A DNA stretch of 64,000 bases. Source: Pseudoclavibacter soli DSM 23366 (GTDB lineage: Bacteria; Actinomycetota; Actinomycetes; Actinomycetales; Microbacteriaceae). The stretch lies in the NCBI RefSeq assembly GCF_000423505.1, contig NZ_AUIC01000004.1:186001-250000 (forward strand), in the 5' to 3' direction. Position numbers and translations under genes: made by a program. Positions 43,820 through 54,060 of the stretch are shown here, piece by piece. A model generated the notes under the pieces. It did not search any database. It was not told the DNA's origin and worked only from the letters and a program-made list of their open reading frames with translations. The stretch's first letter is position 1, and the number at the start of each line of letters is the position of its first letter.

Positions 43820-45357
43820 CGTGCGCCTCCTTCTGCAGCGGCGGCCTGCGGCAGCGCCGGTGCCTGTTCAATGAGCTGGCCACCCCAACGCTGCTCGAGC
43901 AGAGCCTCGAGTGCGGCGCCGAACTCGTAGAGTCGAGCGTCTTCGAACGCCGGAGCGAAGGTCTGCAGGCCCACCGGCAGCCCGTCTTCGGGTGCCAGGC
44001 CAATGGGCTGGCTGAGTGCAGGAATGCCGGCCAGGTTGGCGGGAATGGTCGTGATGTCGCCCAAGTACATCGCCAGCGGGTCGTCGAGCTTCTCGCCGAG
44101 CTTGTATGCCGTGGTCGGCGCGGTGGGTGAGATGAGCACGTCGACCTGGTTGAAGGCCGCCTCGAAGTCGCGCTGAATCAGGGTGCGCACCTTCTGAGCC
44201 TTGCCATAGAACTGGTCGTAGTAGCCGGCGCTCAGCGCGTAGGTGCCGAGAATGATGCGGCGTTTGACCTCATCGCCGAAGCCCGCCTCACGAGTGGCGG
44301 CCATCATGTTCTCAACGTCGGGCTGCTCGCCCTCGGCAAAGGCCCGCAGACCGTAGCGCACACCGTCGAAGCGAGCCAAGTTGCTCGATGCCTCGGCAGG
44401 CAGAATCAGGTAGTAGGCGGCCACTGCGTAGTCGAAGTGCGGTGCCGAAACCTCAGTGACCTCGGCCCCTTCGGCAGTGAGCAACTCGACCACCTCGGCG
44501 AAGCGCTGACGCACGCCAGCCTGGAAGCCCTCGCGGTTGAGCTCTTTCAGAACGCCCACGCGCAGCCCCTTGAGTCGACCGCCGGCGCGACCAAGCCGTG
44601 CAGCATCGGCGAACGAAGGCCACTCGGTGGTCAGGCTGGTGGAGTCTTTCGGGTCGTGCCCCTTGATGACATCGTGAATGAGCGCGGTGTCGAGCACGTT
44701 GCGAGCCACCGGGCCAATCTGGTCAAGCGACGAGGCCAAGGCGATCGCCCCCCAGCGTGAGACGCCGCCATACGTGGGCTTGACGCCAACCGTGCCGGTG
44801 ACGGCTGCGGGCTGACGGATCGAGCCGCCCGTGTCGCTGCCGGTGGCCAGCGGAGCCTCGAAGGCTGCCACGGCCGCAGCCGAGCCGCCGCCCGAACCAC
44901 CCGGAATACGGTCGGTGCTCCACGGGTTGTGCGTGGGGCCATATGCCGAGTGCTCGGTCGACGAGCCCATGGCGAACTCGTCCATGTTGGTCTTGCCCAG
45001 CAGCACAAGGTCATTGGCGCGCAGGCGCTCGACCACGGTCGAGTCGTAGGGCGGCACCCAGCCCTCGAGGATGCGCGAGCCCGAGGTGGTGGGCTGGTCT
45101 TTGGTGGTCAGCACGTCTTTGACGGCCACCGGCACGCCGGCGAGCTCAGACAGCTGCTCGCCTGCGGCCCGACGACGGTCGACGTCGGCTGCGGCGGCCA
45201 GTGCGGCCTCGCCATTGACGTGCAGGAAGGCATGAATGTCACCCTCGACAGCGGCGATGCGGTCGAGGTGCGCCTGCGTGGCCTCGACCGAGCTCACCTC
45301 GCCGCTGGTGATCGCGGTGGCGAGCTCTGCGGCTCGCAGTCTGGTCAGATCTGTCAT
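43816..45357 (-). CDS. gatA: Asp-tRNA(Asn)/Glu-tRNA(Gln) amidotransferase subunit A
   Basis: 513 residues, the glutamine amidase of GatCAB. The amidase triad is visible: Lys in [12 protein letters not shown], the cis-Ser and nucleophile Ser in [13 protein letters not shown] and [15 protein letters not shown]. GatA frees ammonia from glutamine and sends it through a tunnel to GatB. It lies 57 bases behind gatC and overlaps gatB. Confidence 0.95.
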   Translation of the reverse strand: MTDLTRLRAAELATAITSGEVSSVEATQAHLDRIAAVEGDIHAFLHVNGEAALAAAADVDRRRAAGEQLSELAGVPVAVKDVLTTKDQPTTSGSRILEGWVPPYDSTVVERLRANDLVLLGKTNMDEFAMGSSTEHSAYGPTHNPWSTDRIPGGSGGGSAAAVAAFEAPLATGSDTGGSIRQPAAVTGTVGVKPTYGGVSRWGAIALASSLDQIGPVARNVLDTALIHDVIKGHDPKDSTSLTTEWPSFADAARLGRAGGRLKGLRVGVLKELNREGFQAGVRQRFAEVVELLTAEGAEVTEVSAPHFDYAVAAYYLILPAEASSNLARFDGVRYGLRAFAEGEQPDVENMMAATREAGFGDEVKRRIILGTYALSAGYYDQFYGKAQKVRTLIQRDFEAAFNQVDVLISPTAPTTAYKLGEKLDDPLAMYLGDITTIPANLAGIPALSQPIGLAPEDGLPVGLQTFAPAFEDARLYEFGAALEALLEQRWGGQLIEQAPALPQAAAAEGGAR

Positions 45358-45414
45358 CGTTTTTCTGGACTCTCTCAGTCAGTGAGTAAAAGGTGCGTGC
45401 ACAGCGGCGAGCGC

Positions 45415-45711
45415 TCAGCCTTCGCCAAGAATCGAAGGCACGCGGAACGAGTTGCCCGAGCGGTCGGGTGCATCGGCGAGGGCCTCATCTGGAGTGAGGG
45501 TCTCGCCCACCACGTCGGGGCGGAACACATTGGTCAGCGGGATCGGATGGCTGGTGGCCGGTACATCTGGGGTGGCGACCTCGTTCACCGCCTCGACCGC
45601 ATGCAGAATCTGCCCCAGCTGCGGGGTCAGGTGTTCGAGCTCTTGTTCTGTGAGTGCGATGCGAGCCAGGCTCGCCAGATGCGCGACCTCGTCGCGGGTG
45701 ATCTCTGCCAT
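45415..45711 (-). CDS. gatC: Asp-tRNA(Asn)/Glu-tRNA(Gln) amidotransferase subunit C
   Basis: 98 residues, usual size. EITRDEVAHLASLARIALTE and the C-terminal LADAPDRSGNSFRVPSIL are the family marks. GatC holds GatA and GatB together. First gene of the gatCAB cluster. Confidence 0.93.
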   Translation of the reverse strand: MAEITRDEVAHLASLARIALTEQELEHLTPQLGQILHAVEAVNEVATPDVPATSHPIPLTNVFRPDVVGETLTPDEALADAPDRSGNSFRVPSILGEG

Positions 45712-45755
45712 GCGCCCTAGTCTAGCGAACCGCTCTGGCCATCGCCGGGCAACAC

Positions 45756-46808
45756 TCAGTGCTGTTCTGGCGCCTCACGCTGCGTGCCGTCGTGCACCTC
45801 ACCCACCAGCACCTCGATGATGTCTTCAAAAAACAACGCACCCGTGGTGTCTCCGTCGGCGTCGGCCACCCGAGCCACATGCGCACCCTGACGTTGCATC
45901 AGCGTCAGCGCATCTTCGAGCTCGGTGTCGAAGCCCACGCTGATCAGCGGGCGCAGCCGACCGGCCGGTATGGGCCGGTCGTGCTGGTCGCTCGGCAGAT
46001 CGAGCACGTCTTTCAGGTGCACATAGCCCAGCAGCTCGCCCGAGGCATCAGCCACCAGGTATCGAGAAAACCCGTATTCTGCCACGGCGTCTTCGAGATC
46101 GTCTGGAGTGCTGGGCGCAGCCAACGTGCGCAGATCGGCCAACGGCACCGCGACATCCTGCGCAGTCTTCTCGGTGAACTCAAACGTGTTGCCCAACGTG
46201 CCAGCGCGATCGGCGAGGGTGCCCTCTTTGGTCGATTCGGCCACGATAGAGGCGACCTGATCAAGGGTGAACGCCGTGCTGGCCGCGTGCTCGGGCTTGA
46301 CTCCGAACATCAGCAGCACCAGGTCGGCGCCCTTGTTCAGCAGCCAAATCACCGGCTTGAAGATCTTGTCAAAGCCGACCAGCGGGGGCGCGAGCAGCAG
46401 CACAGCGCGATCAGGCACCGAGAAGGCGATGTTCTTCGGCACCATCTCGCCGAACACCACGTGCAAGAACGACACCAGCACGAGCGTGATCACGAAGGCG
46501 GCCACTGAGGTGATCGCGTCGTTCAGCCCCAGCCAGTGCAGCGGGTATTCGAGCAGATGGTGGATGGCCGGCTCTGAGACGTTCAGAATCAGCAGTGAGC
46601 AGATGGTGATGCCCAGCTGCGTGGCGGCCAGCATGAGCGTGGCATGTTCCATCGCCCAAAGCGCGGTGCGGGCACGCTTGTTGCCTGCTTCGGCCAGTGG
46701 TTCGATCTGCGAGCGCTTGGCGGCGATCACGGCGAACTCGGCACCCACGAAGAAGGCGTTGCCGGCCAGCAGCACGACCAGCCAGATCAGCCCGGCGAAG
46801 TCACCCAT
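45756..46808 (-). CDS. CNNM/HlyC-type membrane protein with CBS domains (second of two)
   Basis: 350 residues. An N-terminal CNNM domain with four hydrophobic segments (LIWLVVLLAGNAFFVGAEFA; ITSVAAFVITLVLVSFLHVV, then FGEMVPKNIAF) precedes two CBS motifs (about 200-330, YLVADASGELLGYVHLKDVL). The C-terminal CorC_HlyC transporter-associated domain of its neighbour is absent. Such proteins are linked to magnesium or cobalt efflux. Its start overlaps the stop of the upstream paralogue by one base (TGATG). Confidence 0.88.
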   Translation of the reverse strand: MGDFAGLIWLVVLLAGNAFFVGAEFAVIAAKRSQIEPLAEAGNKRARTALWAMEHATLMLAATQLGITICSLLILNVSEPAIHHLLEYPLHWLGLNDAITSVAAFVITLVLVSFLHVVFGEMVPKNIAFSVPDRAVLLLAPPLVGFDKIFKPVIWLLNKGADLVLLMFGVKPEHAASTAFTLDQVASIVAESTKEGTLADRAGTLGNTFEFTEKTAQDVAVPLADLRTLAAPSTPDDLEDAVAEYGFSRYLVADASGELLGYVHLKDVLDLPSDQHDRPIPAGRLRPLISVGFDTELEDALTLMQRQGAHVARVADADGDTTGALFFEDIIEVLVGEVHDGTQREAPEQH

Positions 46809-48172
46809 CAGCGCTCACCTCCTTCGGTCGCGGCACCGTCATCGGTGGCGATACGATGCTCCGCGATCTCGAGCACGTCGGCAGGGGTGAAACGCACCCG
46901 GTCGACGCGGCGGCCGTCCATGCGCACCACCACGAAGGAGCCCACGCCCGGCTCGTCAAACCGGTCGCCGACCTCGGGTACGCGACCCAGGCGATCCATC
47001 ACGAAGCCGCCGAGCGTGTCGTAGGCGCCGTCTTCGGGAATCTCGACGCCAGCCTGATCGACCAGCTCGTCGGGGCGCAGCAGACCAGGCAGCAGCCACT
47101 GACCGCCACGCAGCCGCACCACTCCGACGCGCAGGCGGTCGTGTTCGTCGGCCACCTCGCCCACGATCTCTTCGACCAGGTCTTCGAGGGTGACGATGCC
47201 AGCCACGCCACCGTACTCGTCGACGACCACTGCCATCTGCAGACTGCGGCCGCGCAGCTCGCCCAACAGGGTGTCGAGCGGCATGGTCTCGGGCACCTTT
47301 GCGATGTCAACCATCAGCTGGCGCACCGTGGTACCAGACCGCTGGGCGCGCGCAATGCCCACGGCCTGTTTGACGTGCACCAGACCGACGATGTCGTCAG
47401 AGTCAGTGCCGGTGACCGGAAAGCGGGAGAACCCGGTGCGCCGGGTCAGCGCGATCACGTCGAGCGCCGTGTCGTCGGCCGCCACATCGGTGACTCGGGG
47501 CCGGGGCGTCATCACGTCGCCGGCGGTGAGTTCAGAGAAGTCGAGCGTTTTGGTGAGCAGGGTCGCGGTCTGCGAGTCGAGGCTGCCGGCCAGTGCCGCG
47601 CGTTTGACCAGCGACGAGAGTTCTTCGGCGCTGCGGGCAGAAGACAGCTCTTCTTGCGGTTCGATGCCGAAGCGGTGCAGCACCAGGTTGCTGGTGTCGT
47701 TGAGCAGCAGCACCACCGGCTTGAACACCGTGGTGAACACCAACTGCGGCGGCACCACCAGTTTGGCCACGGGCAGCGGCCTGGCCAACGCGAAGTTCTT
47801 GGGCACCAGCTCGCCGATCAGCATCGAGAGCACGGTGGCCACGACAACCGCGATGATGCTGGCGACTGTGGTCGCCCACGGTTCGGGCAGGTGAATGTAC
47901 TCGAACAGCGGGGCCATGAAGGATGACAGCGCAGGTTCGAGGGTATAGCCGGCCAACAGCGTGGTCAGGGTGATGCCCAGCTGCGCACTCGAGAGATGGG
48001 TGGAGGTGTGCTTCAGCGCACCGATGATGCGCTTGAGCCCCTTCTCACCCCGCTGCTGCCGCGACTCAAGTTCGGCTCGATCGATGTTGACGAGGCTGAA
48101 TTCGGCGGCGACGAAGATGCCAGTGCCGAAGGTGAGCAGCAGACCGATGCCCAACAGAATGAAATCGTTCAC
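46808..48172 (-). CDS. CNNM/HlyC-type membrane protein with CBS and CorC domains (first of two)
   Basis: 454 residues. A CNNM domain (ILLGIGLLLTFGTGIFVAAE, VNIDRAELESRQQRGEKGLK, LIGELVPKNFAL) is followed by a CBS pair (about 210-335, FPVTGTDSDDIVGLVHVKQA; EYGGVAGIVTLEDLVEEIVG) and a CorC_HlyC domain (about 360-435). The tandem of a long and a short paralogue is common in actinobacteria and may form a heteromer (inference). Confidence 0.88.
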   Translation of the reverse strand: MNDFILLGIGLLLTFGTGIFVAAEFSLVNIDRAELESRQQRGEKGLKRIIGALKHTSTHLSSAQLGITLTTLLAGYTLEPALSSFMAPLFEYIHLPEPWATTVASIIAVVVATVLSMLIGELVPKNFALARPLPVAKLVVPPQLVFTTVFKPVVLLLNDTSNLVLHRFGIEPQEELSSARSAEELSSLVKRAALAGSLDSQTATLLTKTLDFSELTAGDVMTPRPRVTDVAADDTALDVIALTRRTGFSRFPVTGTDSDDIVGLVHVKQAVGIARAQRSGTTVRQLMVDIAKVPETMPLDTLLGELRGRSLQMAVVVDEYGGVAGIVTLEDLVEEIVGEVADEHDRLRVGVVRLRGGQWLLPGLLRPDELVDQAGVEIPEDGAYDTLGGFVMDRLGRVPEVGDRFDEPGVGSFVVVRMDGRRVDRVRFTPADVLEIAEHRIATDDGAATEGGER

Positions 48173-48242
48173 AGGTGGTGGCCCTCACAGGGTGTGGTGA
48201 GGGCCCGGATACTCGGCGCGGGGTCGTCCATGGTCATCGATG

Positions 48243-49682
48243 CTACCAGCTCTCGGGCAGCGCACGCCCCTCCTCATAGCCGGCAGCCGACTGAATGCCG
48301 ACCGTCGCCCGCTCGCGGAACTCGGCCAGGGTGCCGGCGCCGGCGTAGGTGGCGGCAGAGCGCACCCCAGCGGTGATCTGATCGAGGATGTCTTCGGCCG
48401 ACGGCGTCAACGGATCGATGTAGAGCTTGGAGTCGGAGATGCCCTCAGAGAAGATGGCCTTGCGCGCCTGCTCGAGCGGGCTCAGTTTTGCGAAGCGCCC
48501 GGCCACGGCCTTCGACGAGGCCATGCCGTAGTTGCGCTTGAAGAGCCGGCCACTCGCATCGCGCTCCACCTCGCCCGGCGACTCGACGGTGCCGGCCAGC
48601 CACGAGCCGATCATCACCGCATTGGCACCGGCCGCGAGTGCGAGCGCGACGTCGCGGGGGTACCGCACCCCGCCATCCGCCCAGACGCCTGCACCAATTT
48701 CACGGGCGGTGCGGGCCGCTTCGAGCACTGCCGAGAACTGCGGTCGCCCGACGGCAGTCATCATGCGAGTGGTGCACATGGCACCGGGCCCCACGCCGAC
48801 CTTGACCAGGTTCGCCCCGGACGACACGAGATCTTCAACGCCCTGGGCAGTGACCACGTTGCCGGCGACGACCGCGTGATCGTCAGAGACCTCGCGCACC
48901 TGGCGCAGCGCATCGAGCATCTGGTGCTGGTGGCCGTGGGCAGTGTCGACGACGAGCACGTCGACACCGGCCTCGATGAGTCGGTGCGCGCGCCCGGCCA
49001 CGTCGCCGTTGATGCCGATTGCCGCCGCCACACGCAGACGCCCCTGCGCGTCAAGGTTCGGGGTGTAGACAGTCGAGCGCATCGCCTGCTTCTGGCTGAC
49101 GGTGCCGAGCACCTGATCGCCATCAAGCACGGCCGCAACCTCGATATCGGCCTCATGCAGGCGGTTGAACAGGGTGGCGTTGTCAGGCACCTCAGACAGC
49201 TGCAGCACAGGTTGGTCACCATGCACCAGATCGCCCAGGCGGGCATCGTCGAGCGACCGCGCGAGCACCCGGGCGGGCAGCACGCCCACGAGCTCGCCGC
49301 CCTCGCGCTGCACGACGAAGGCGTGGCCTTCAGCAGGCGGCAGGATGCGCCGGGCCTCGGCCACCGTCAGATCGGGGTCGACCACAAATGGCGACTGAAA
49401 CCGGGGAGACCGCTGCTTGACCCACTGCGCCGAGGCCACCAAGGCATCGTCATCGAGGTCTTGGGGCAGCACGCCGAGCCCGCCGCGGCGTGCCATGGCT
49501 GCGGCCAGTCGAGGCCCGGTCACGGCGTTCATGTTCGCCGAGACAATGGGCATGGTCATGCCGGTGACGTCGCCGGTGGCCAGATCGACGCGCAGTCGAG
49601 AGCCGACCTCGGAGCTATTTGGCACGAGAAAGACATCGGAATACGTCAGATCGTATTGAGGAGTCGCATCGTAGAAACGCAT
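48243..49682 (-). CDS. guaB1: GuaB1-family protein (GMP reductase type)
   Basis: 479 residues, IMP dehydrogenase/GMP reductase fold with an inserted CBS pair (about 95-205). The catalytic loop is GVGPGAMCTTRMMTAVG with its cysteine. GINGDVAGRAHRLIEAGVDV and VDTAHGHQHQMLDALRQVRE match the phosphate-binding and substrate regions. Actinobacterial GuaB1 has been shown in mycobacteria to be a CBS-containing GMP reductase, not an IMP dehydrogenase. The start is the ATG of MRFYDATPQYDLTYSDVFLV with GAAAGG before it. Divergent from kgd. Confidence 0.88.
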   Translation of the reverse strand: MRFYDATPQYDLTYSDVFLVPNSSEVGSRLRVDLATGDVTGMTMPIVSANMNAVTGPRLAAAMARRGGLGVLPQDLDDDALVASAQWVKQRSPRFQSPFVVDPDLTVAEARRILPPAEGHAFVVQREGGELVGVLPARVLARSLDDARLGDLVHGDQPVLQLSEVPDNATLFNRLHEADIEVAAVLDGDQVLGTVSQKQAMRSTVYTPNLDAQGRLRVAAAIGINGDVAGRAHRLIEAGVDVLVVDTAHGHQHQMLDALRQVREVSDDHAVVAGNVVTAQGVEDLVSSGANLVKVGVGPGAMCTTRMMTAVGRPQFSAVLEAARTAREIGAGVWADGGVRYPRDVALALAAGANAVMIGSWLAGTVESPGEVERDASGRLFKRNYGMASSKAVAGRFAKLSPLEQARKAIFSEGISDSKLYIDPLTPSAEDILDQITAGVRSAATYAGAGTLAEFRERATVGIQSAAGYEEGRALPESW

Positions 49683-49807
49683 ACCTTTCACGGTACTGCA
49701 TGAGGCCTGCGACACCTGTCGGAGAACTCGGGCAATGTGGTCACAGGCCCTTTTCAGAACCGTTAGGCTGTTTCGAGTCGACATTTCGATGAAGAGAGGC
49801 GATCGTC

Positions 49808-52800
49808 TTGGCCACCAATGGATCAGACTCGTTCGACCCCCAGTCGTTCGGGGCGAATGAATGGCTCGTGGAGCAGGTTTACGAGCAGTATCTGAAAGAC
49901 CCCAACAGTGTAGAGAAGGAGTGGCTGCCCGTCATCGAGCGCTACCAGGCCTCAGCCGGTGGTTCCACTCCCGCCGCAGCTACCACGCCCGCGGCATCGA
50001 CCAGCGCTGCCCCTGCCGCCGCTGCGGCCAGCGACGAGGCAAACGCTGACGGCGATCTGCACTCCACCCCACACGTGGGTCCAGTGCCTCCGGTGCGTGG
50101 CGATCTGCCCACTGCCTCTCCCCTGCCGACGGCATCCATTCCGATCGTCGGCGACCTGCCCGTCGCCAAAACGACCAATTTCGCACCAGCGCCCACGCCC
50201 ATCCCGGCTGATCGCAACACCCAACTGGCCGAGCCGGTGCCACCGGCACCCGTCGACGAGACACTGCAGCCCACGGTGACCCCGCTGCGCGGCCTGCCCA
50301 AGACGCTCGCGCGCAACATGGACGAGTCGCTCACCGTGCCCACCGCCACCAGCGTGCGGTCTATTCCGGCGAAGGTGCTCATCGACAACCGCATCGTGAT
50401 CAACAACCACCTCAAACGCTCACTCGGTGGCAAGGTGTCGTTCACCCAGATCATCGGCTGGGCTCTGGTGCAGGCGCTCAAGCAGTTCCCCAGCCAGAAC
50501 GTCTACTACGACGTGATCGACGGCAAGCCCTCAGTCGTCGCTCCCGCGCACATCAATCTCGGCATCGCGGTCGACGTGCCCAAGAAAGACGGCACCCGTG
50601 CACTGCTGGTGCCCGGCATCAAACATGCCGAGACACTCGACTTCGAGCAATTCCTGACCGCATACGACGAAATCGTCGACAAGGCTCGCAACAACAAGCT
50701 GACCGCCGACGACTTCGCCGGTGTCACCATCTCGCTGACCAACCCCGGCGGCATCGGCACCGTGCACTCGGTGCCCCGTCTGATGAAGGGCCAGGGCACC
50801 ATCATCGGCGCCGGCGCCCTCAACTACCCCGCCGAGTACCAGGGCGCCAGCGCGTACACGCTCGCCAAGCTGGGCGTCTCGAAGGTCATCACTCTGACCT
50901 CCACCTACGATCACCGCGTGATCCAGGGTGCTGGCTCGGGTGAGTTCCTGAAGATCGTGCACGAGCTGCTGCTCGGCCAGCGCGGCTTCTACGACGACAT
51001 CTTCGAATCGCTGCGTCTGCCCTACGAGCCGGTGCGCTGGGTGCCCGACATCTCGGTCAACCCTTCAGACGAGGTCGACAAGGCCGCTCGCGTTCAGCAG
51101 CTGATTCATGCGTATCGTGTGCGTGGCCATCTGATCGCCAATATCGATCCGCTTGAGTACCACCAGCGCAAGCATCCTGACCTCGACATTCTCAATCACG
51201 GCCTGACCCACTGGGATCTCGACCGCGAGTTCGTCACCGGTGGCATCACTGGCCGGCGCACCAACACACTGCGCAACATCCTCGGGCAGCTGCGCGACAG
51301 CTACTGCCGCACGGTGGGCGTCGAATACATGCACATTCAAGACCCCGAACAGCGCCAGTGGCTGCAAGACGAGCTGGAGAAGCCCTACGCAAAGCCCGGG
51401 CACGACACGCAGCTGCACATTCTCGGCAAGCTCAATCAGGCCGAGGCGTTCGAGACCTTCCTGCAGACGAAGTTCGTCGGCCAGAAGCGCTTCTCGCTCG
51501 AGGGCAGTGAATCGCTGATCGCGCTGCTCGACGAGGTGCTGCAGCGTGCCGCCGCCGACGACCTCGACGAGGTCGGCATCGGCATGGCCCACCGTGGCCG
51601 TCTCAACGTGCTCACCAACATCGCCGGCAAAACCTACGGCCAGGTGTTCCGCGAGTTCGAGGGCACCCAGCCCACCCAGACCGGCTCAGGCGACGTCAAG
51701 TACCACCTCGGCACCGAGGGGGTGTTCGACGCCGCCGACGGTCGCAAGATCAAGGTGTATCTCGCCGCCAACCCCTCACACCTCGAGGTGGTCAACACAG
51801 TGCTCGAGGGCATTGTGCGCGCCAAGCAAGACGCGAAGCCCGAGAAGAGCTTCAGCGTGCTGCCCGTGCTGGTGCACGGTGACGCGGCCTTCGCTGGTCA
51901 GGGCTCGGTCTACGAGACCCTGCAGATGTCGCAGCTGCGCGGCTACCGCACCGGCGGCACCATCCACGTCATCGTCAACAACCAGATCGGCTTCACAACC
52001 AAGCCCTACGACGCCCGCACCTCGGTGTACCCCACCGATGTGGGTCGCACCATTCAGGCGCCGATCTTCCATGTCAACGGCGACGACCCCGAGGCCGTCG
52101 TACGCGTTGCCGATCTGGCCTACCGCTACCGCCAGCACTTCCACGTCGACGTGCTCATCGACCTCGTCTCGTACCGCCGCCGCGGCCACAACGAGGGCGA
52201 CGACCCGTCGATGACTCAGCCGCTGATGTACGGCATCATCGAGTCCAAGCGCTCTGTGCGCGCTCTCTACACCGAGGCCTTGGTCGGCCGCGGCGACATC
52301 ACCCAAGAGGAGTACGACAAGGCTCACGCCGACTTCCACGCCGAGCTCGAACGTGCATTCGCCGAGACGCATGCCGCGCAGGCCGAGCCGAGCCAGGCGG
52401 CAGGTGGGTCGAGAGACCGTGCCGTGGCCGACATCCAGCTGCCTGAAGCACAGCAGCACGAAGCCGCCGCCGCCGAGCTGGCCTCGTCGCAGCGGTCCAC
52501 GAGTATTCCGCAGGCGCTCGTCGAGCGCATCGGTGACGCCCACGTGGCCATCCCCGAGGGCTTCACGGTGCATCCCAAGCTGCTGCGTGTGCTCAAGAAG
52601 CGCCAGGAGATGTCGCGCAACGGTCACATCGACTGGGCGTTCGGCGAGCTGCTGGCCTTCGGATCGCTGCTGGTGCAGGGTGTACCGGTGCGCTTCACCG
52701 GCCAAGACAGCAGACGTGGCACGTTCGTGCAGCGACACGCGGTACTGCACGACCAGAAGAACGGCCAAGAGTGGTTCCCGCTGCTCAACCTCGCCAATGA

Positions 52801-53650
52801 GCAGGCCAAATTCTGGATCTACGACTCACTGCTCAGCGAGTTTGCCGTGATGGCCTTCGAATACGGCTACTCGGTCGAGAACACCAAGGCGCTGACGCTC
52901 TGGGAGGGTCAGTTCGGTGACTTCGCCAACGGTGCTCAGACCGTCATCGACGAGTTCATCAGCTCGGCCGAACAGAAGTGGGCGCAGCGCTCCGGCCTCG
53001 TGCTGCTGCTGCCCCACGGCTACGAGGGTCAGGGCCCCGACCACTCGTCGGCGCGCATCGAGCGGTACCTGACGCTCGCGGCTGAGAACAACCTGATCAT
53101 CGCCGAGCCGTCGAACCCCGCCTCGCACTTCCACCTGCTGCGGCGTCAGGCCTTTACCCGCCCCCAGCACCCGCTGGTGGTGGTCACTCCCAAGTCGATG
53201 TTGCGTCTGAAGACTGCCGTGAGCCCGGTCGAAGACTTCACACACGGCCAGTTCGAGCCGGTGCTCGACGAGAGCCGCACCATCGACAAGTCGGGTGTGC
53301 GCAAGGTCGTGCTGGTCGCCGGCAAACTCTACTGGGAGCTGCTCGGCGAACTCGAGAAGTCGGGCGACACCTCGGTGGCGCTGGTTCGTCTCGAGCAGTA
53401 CTACCCGCTGCCTGCTGAACAGCTGCTCAGCGTGCTGGGTTCGTATCCGGCCGATGCCGAGCTGGTCTGGGCGCAAGACGAGCCCGAGAACCAGGGTGCC
53501 TGGCCGTTCTTGGCCATACATCTGCGCCAGGTGCTCGGTGACCGCCAGCTGAATGTGGTCTCCCGCCCCGAGGCCGCTTCACCGGCCACTGGCTCGCAGA
53601 AGCGCCACAAGCAAGAGCAGGCTGATCTGGTGGCAGCAGCTATCGGCTGA
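49808..53650 (+). CDS. kgd: Multifunctional 2-oxoglutarate decarboxylase/dehydrogenase E1o-E2o fusion
   Basis: 1280 residues, the actinobacterial fusion. The first 40 residues resemble the E1 N-terminal segment (FGANEWLVEQVYEQYLKDPN), followed by an Ala/Pro-rich linker to about residue 150. An E2o acyltransferase domain spans about 155-405 and ends YDHRVIQGAGSGEFLKIVHE. The thiamine-dependent E1o part follows, with GIGMAHRGRLNVLTN, VHGDAAFAGQGSVYETLQMS and NNQIGFTTKP. It feeds the citric acid cycle with succinyl groups. There is no lipoyl domain, as usual for this type. The start is TTG with AGAGAGG before it. Confidence 0.94.
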   Translation: MATNGSDSFDPQSFGANEWLVEQVYEQYLKDPNSVEKEWLPVIERYQASAGGSTPAAATTPAASTSAAPAAAAASDEANADGDLHSTPHVGPVPPVRGDLPTASPLPTASIPIVGDLPVAKTTNFAPAPTPIPADRNTQLAEPVPPAPVDETLQPTVTPLRGLPKTLARNMDESLTVPTATSVRSIPAKVLIDNRIVINNHLKRSLGGKVSFTQIIGWALVQALKQFPSQNVYYDVIDGKPSVVAPAHINLGIAVDVPKKDGTRALLVPGIKHAETLDFEQFLTAYDEIVDKARNNKLTADDFAGVTISLTNPGGIGTVHSVPRLMKGQGTIIGAGALNYPAEYQGASAYTLAKLGVSKVITLTSTYDHRVIQGAGSGEFLKIVHELLLGQRGFYDDIFESLRLPYEPVRWVPDISVNPSDEVDKAARVQQLIHAYRVRGHLIANIDPLEYHQRKHPDLDILNHGLTHWDLDREFVTGGITGRRTNTLRNILGQLRDSYCRTVGVEYMHIQDPEQRQWLQDELEKPYAKPGHDTQLHILGKLNQAEAFETFLQTKFVGQKRFSLEGSESLIALLDEVLQRAAADDLDEVGIGMAHRGRLNVLTNIAGKTYGQVFREFEGTQPTQTGSGDVKYHLGTEGVFDAADGRKIKVYLAANPSHLEVVNTVLEGIVRAKQDAKPEKSFSVLPVLVHGDAAFAGQGSVYETLQMSQLRGYRTGGTIHVIVNNQIGFTTKPYDARTSVYPTDVGRTIQAPIFHVNGDDPEAVVRVADLAYRYRQHFHVDVLIDLVSYRRRGHNEGDDPSMTQPLMYGIIESKRSVRALYTEALVGRGDITQEEYDKAHADFHAELERAFAETHAAQAEPSQAAGGSRDRAVADIQLPEAQQHEAAAAELASSQRSTSIPQALVERIGDAHVAIPEGFTVHPKLLRVLKKRQEMSRNGHIDWAFGELLAFGSLLVQGVPVRFTGQDSRRGTFVQRHAVLHDQKNGQEWFPLLNLANEQAKFWIYDSLLSEFAVMAFEYGYSVENTKALTLWEGQFGDFANGAQTVIDEFISSAEQKWAQRSGLVLLLPHGYEGQGPDHSSARIERYLTLAAENNLIIAEPSNPASHFHLLRRQAFTRPQHPLVVVTPKSMLRLKTAVSPVEDFTHGQFEPVLDESRTIDKSGVRKVVLVAGKLYWELLGELEKSGDTSVALVRLEQYYPLPAEQLLSVLGSYPADAELVWAQDEPENQGAWPFLAIHLRQVLGDRQLNVVSRPEAASPATGSQKRHKQEQADLVAAAIG

Positions 53651-53667
53651 TCGTCACAGTGATCACG

Positions 53668-53698
53668 AGGCCCGTCGGCTCACCAGCCGGCGGGCTTC
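53668..53698. terminator. Terminator hairpin after kgd
   Basis: An 11-bp stem with one G-U pair (GCCCGTCGGCT at 53670-53680 with AGCCGGCGGGC at 53685-53695) and 4-base loop, 20 bases after the kgd stop. No T-run. The remaining 53699-53819 shows no gene. Confidence 0.6.
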
Positions 53699-53819
53699 GC
53701 TGTGTCTGGAGTGCAGCACACAAATTCCGCAGGGCCGACGCAATAATGCCAGCAGTGCACCGGGGCGTCGTGCAGACATTGCGTCGCGCCCAGCCGCCCG
53801 AGCTGCAGACGCTGAATGG

Positions 53820-54059
53820 TCAGCGCAGTTCGCGCAGCCGAGCCAGCACGAGCGCCTTCAGCTGCTCTGGGGCACGCTCGCGGCAGCCGCGGATGACCAC
53901 CTGGCGCAGCACCGACTCAAGCTGGGCGTCGCTGATCTCGCCGAACTCTTCGGCAGTGCTGGCGGGGTTGACCGTCAGCTCTGCCTGCACAGAGGTCTCG
54001 ACGATCTCGTAGACCTCAACACACTCGGGCTCGACCTGGTCGTCGAAGTGCTCGCTCAT
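53820..54059 (-). CDS. RsrA-like anti-sigma factor lacking the zinc motif
   Basis: 79 residues directly behind the SigH-type sigma gene (stop, one base, ATG), the place and size of a mycothiol-system anti-sigma factor. ECVEVYEIVETSVQAEL and the C-terminal RGCRERAPEQLKALVLARLR align with the corresponding ends of RsrA. The diagnostic HxxxCxxC is missing: the equivalent stretch reads AEEFGEISDAQLESVLRQV. Only two cysteines (position 13 and one near 58) remain. Binding to the sigma factor is plausible; the usual disulfide switch is not. Confidence 0.65.
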   Translation of the reverse strand: MSEHFDDQVEPECVEVYEIVETSVQAELTVNPASTAEEFGEISDAQLESVLRQVVIRGCRERAPEQLKALVLARLRELR

Positions 54060-54060
54060 G

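Noticed and set aside
49808-53650. Fusion of acyltransferase and dehydrogenase domains as a novelty
   Set aside because: The E2o-E1o fusion is the normal form in actinobacteria (Kgd/OdhA).
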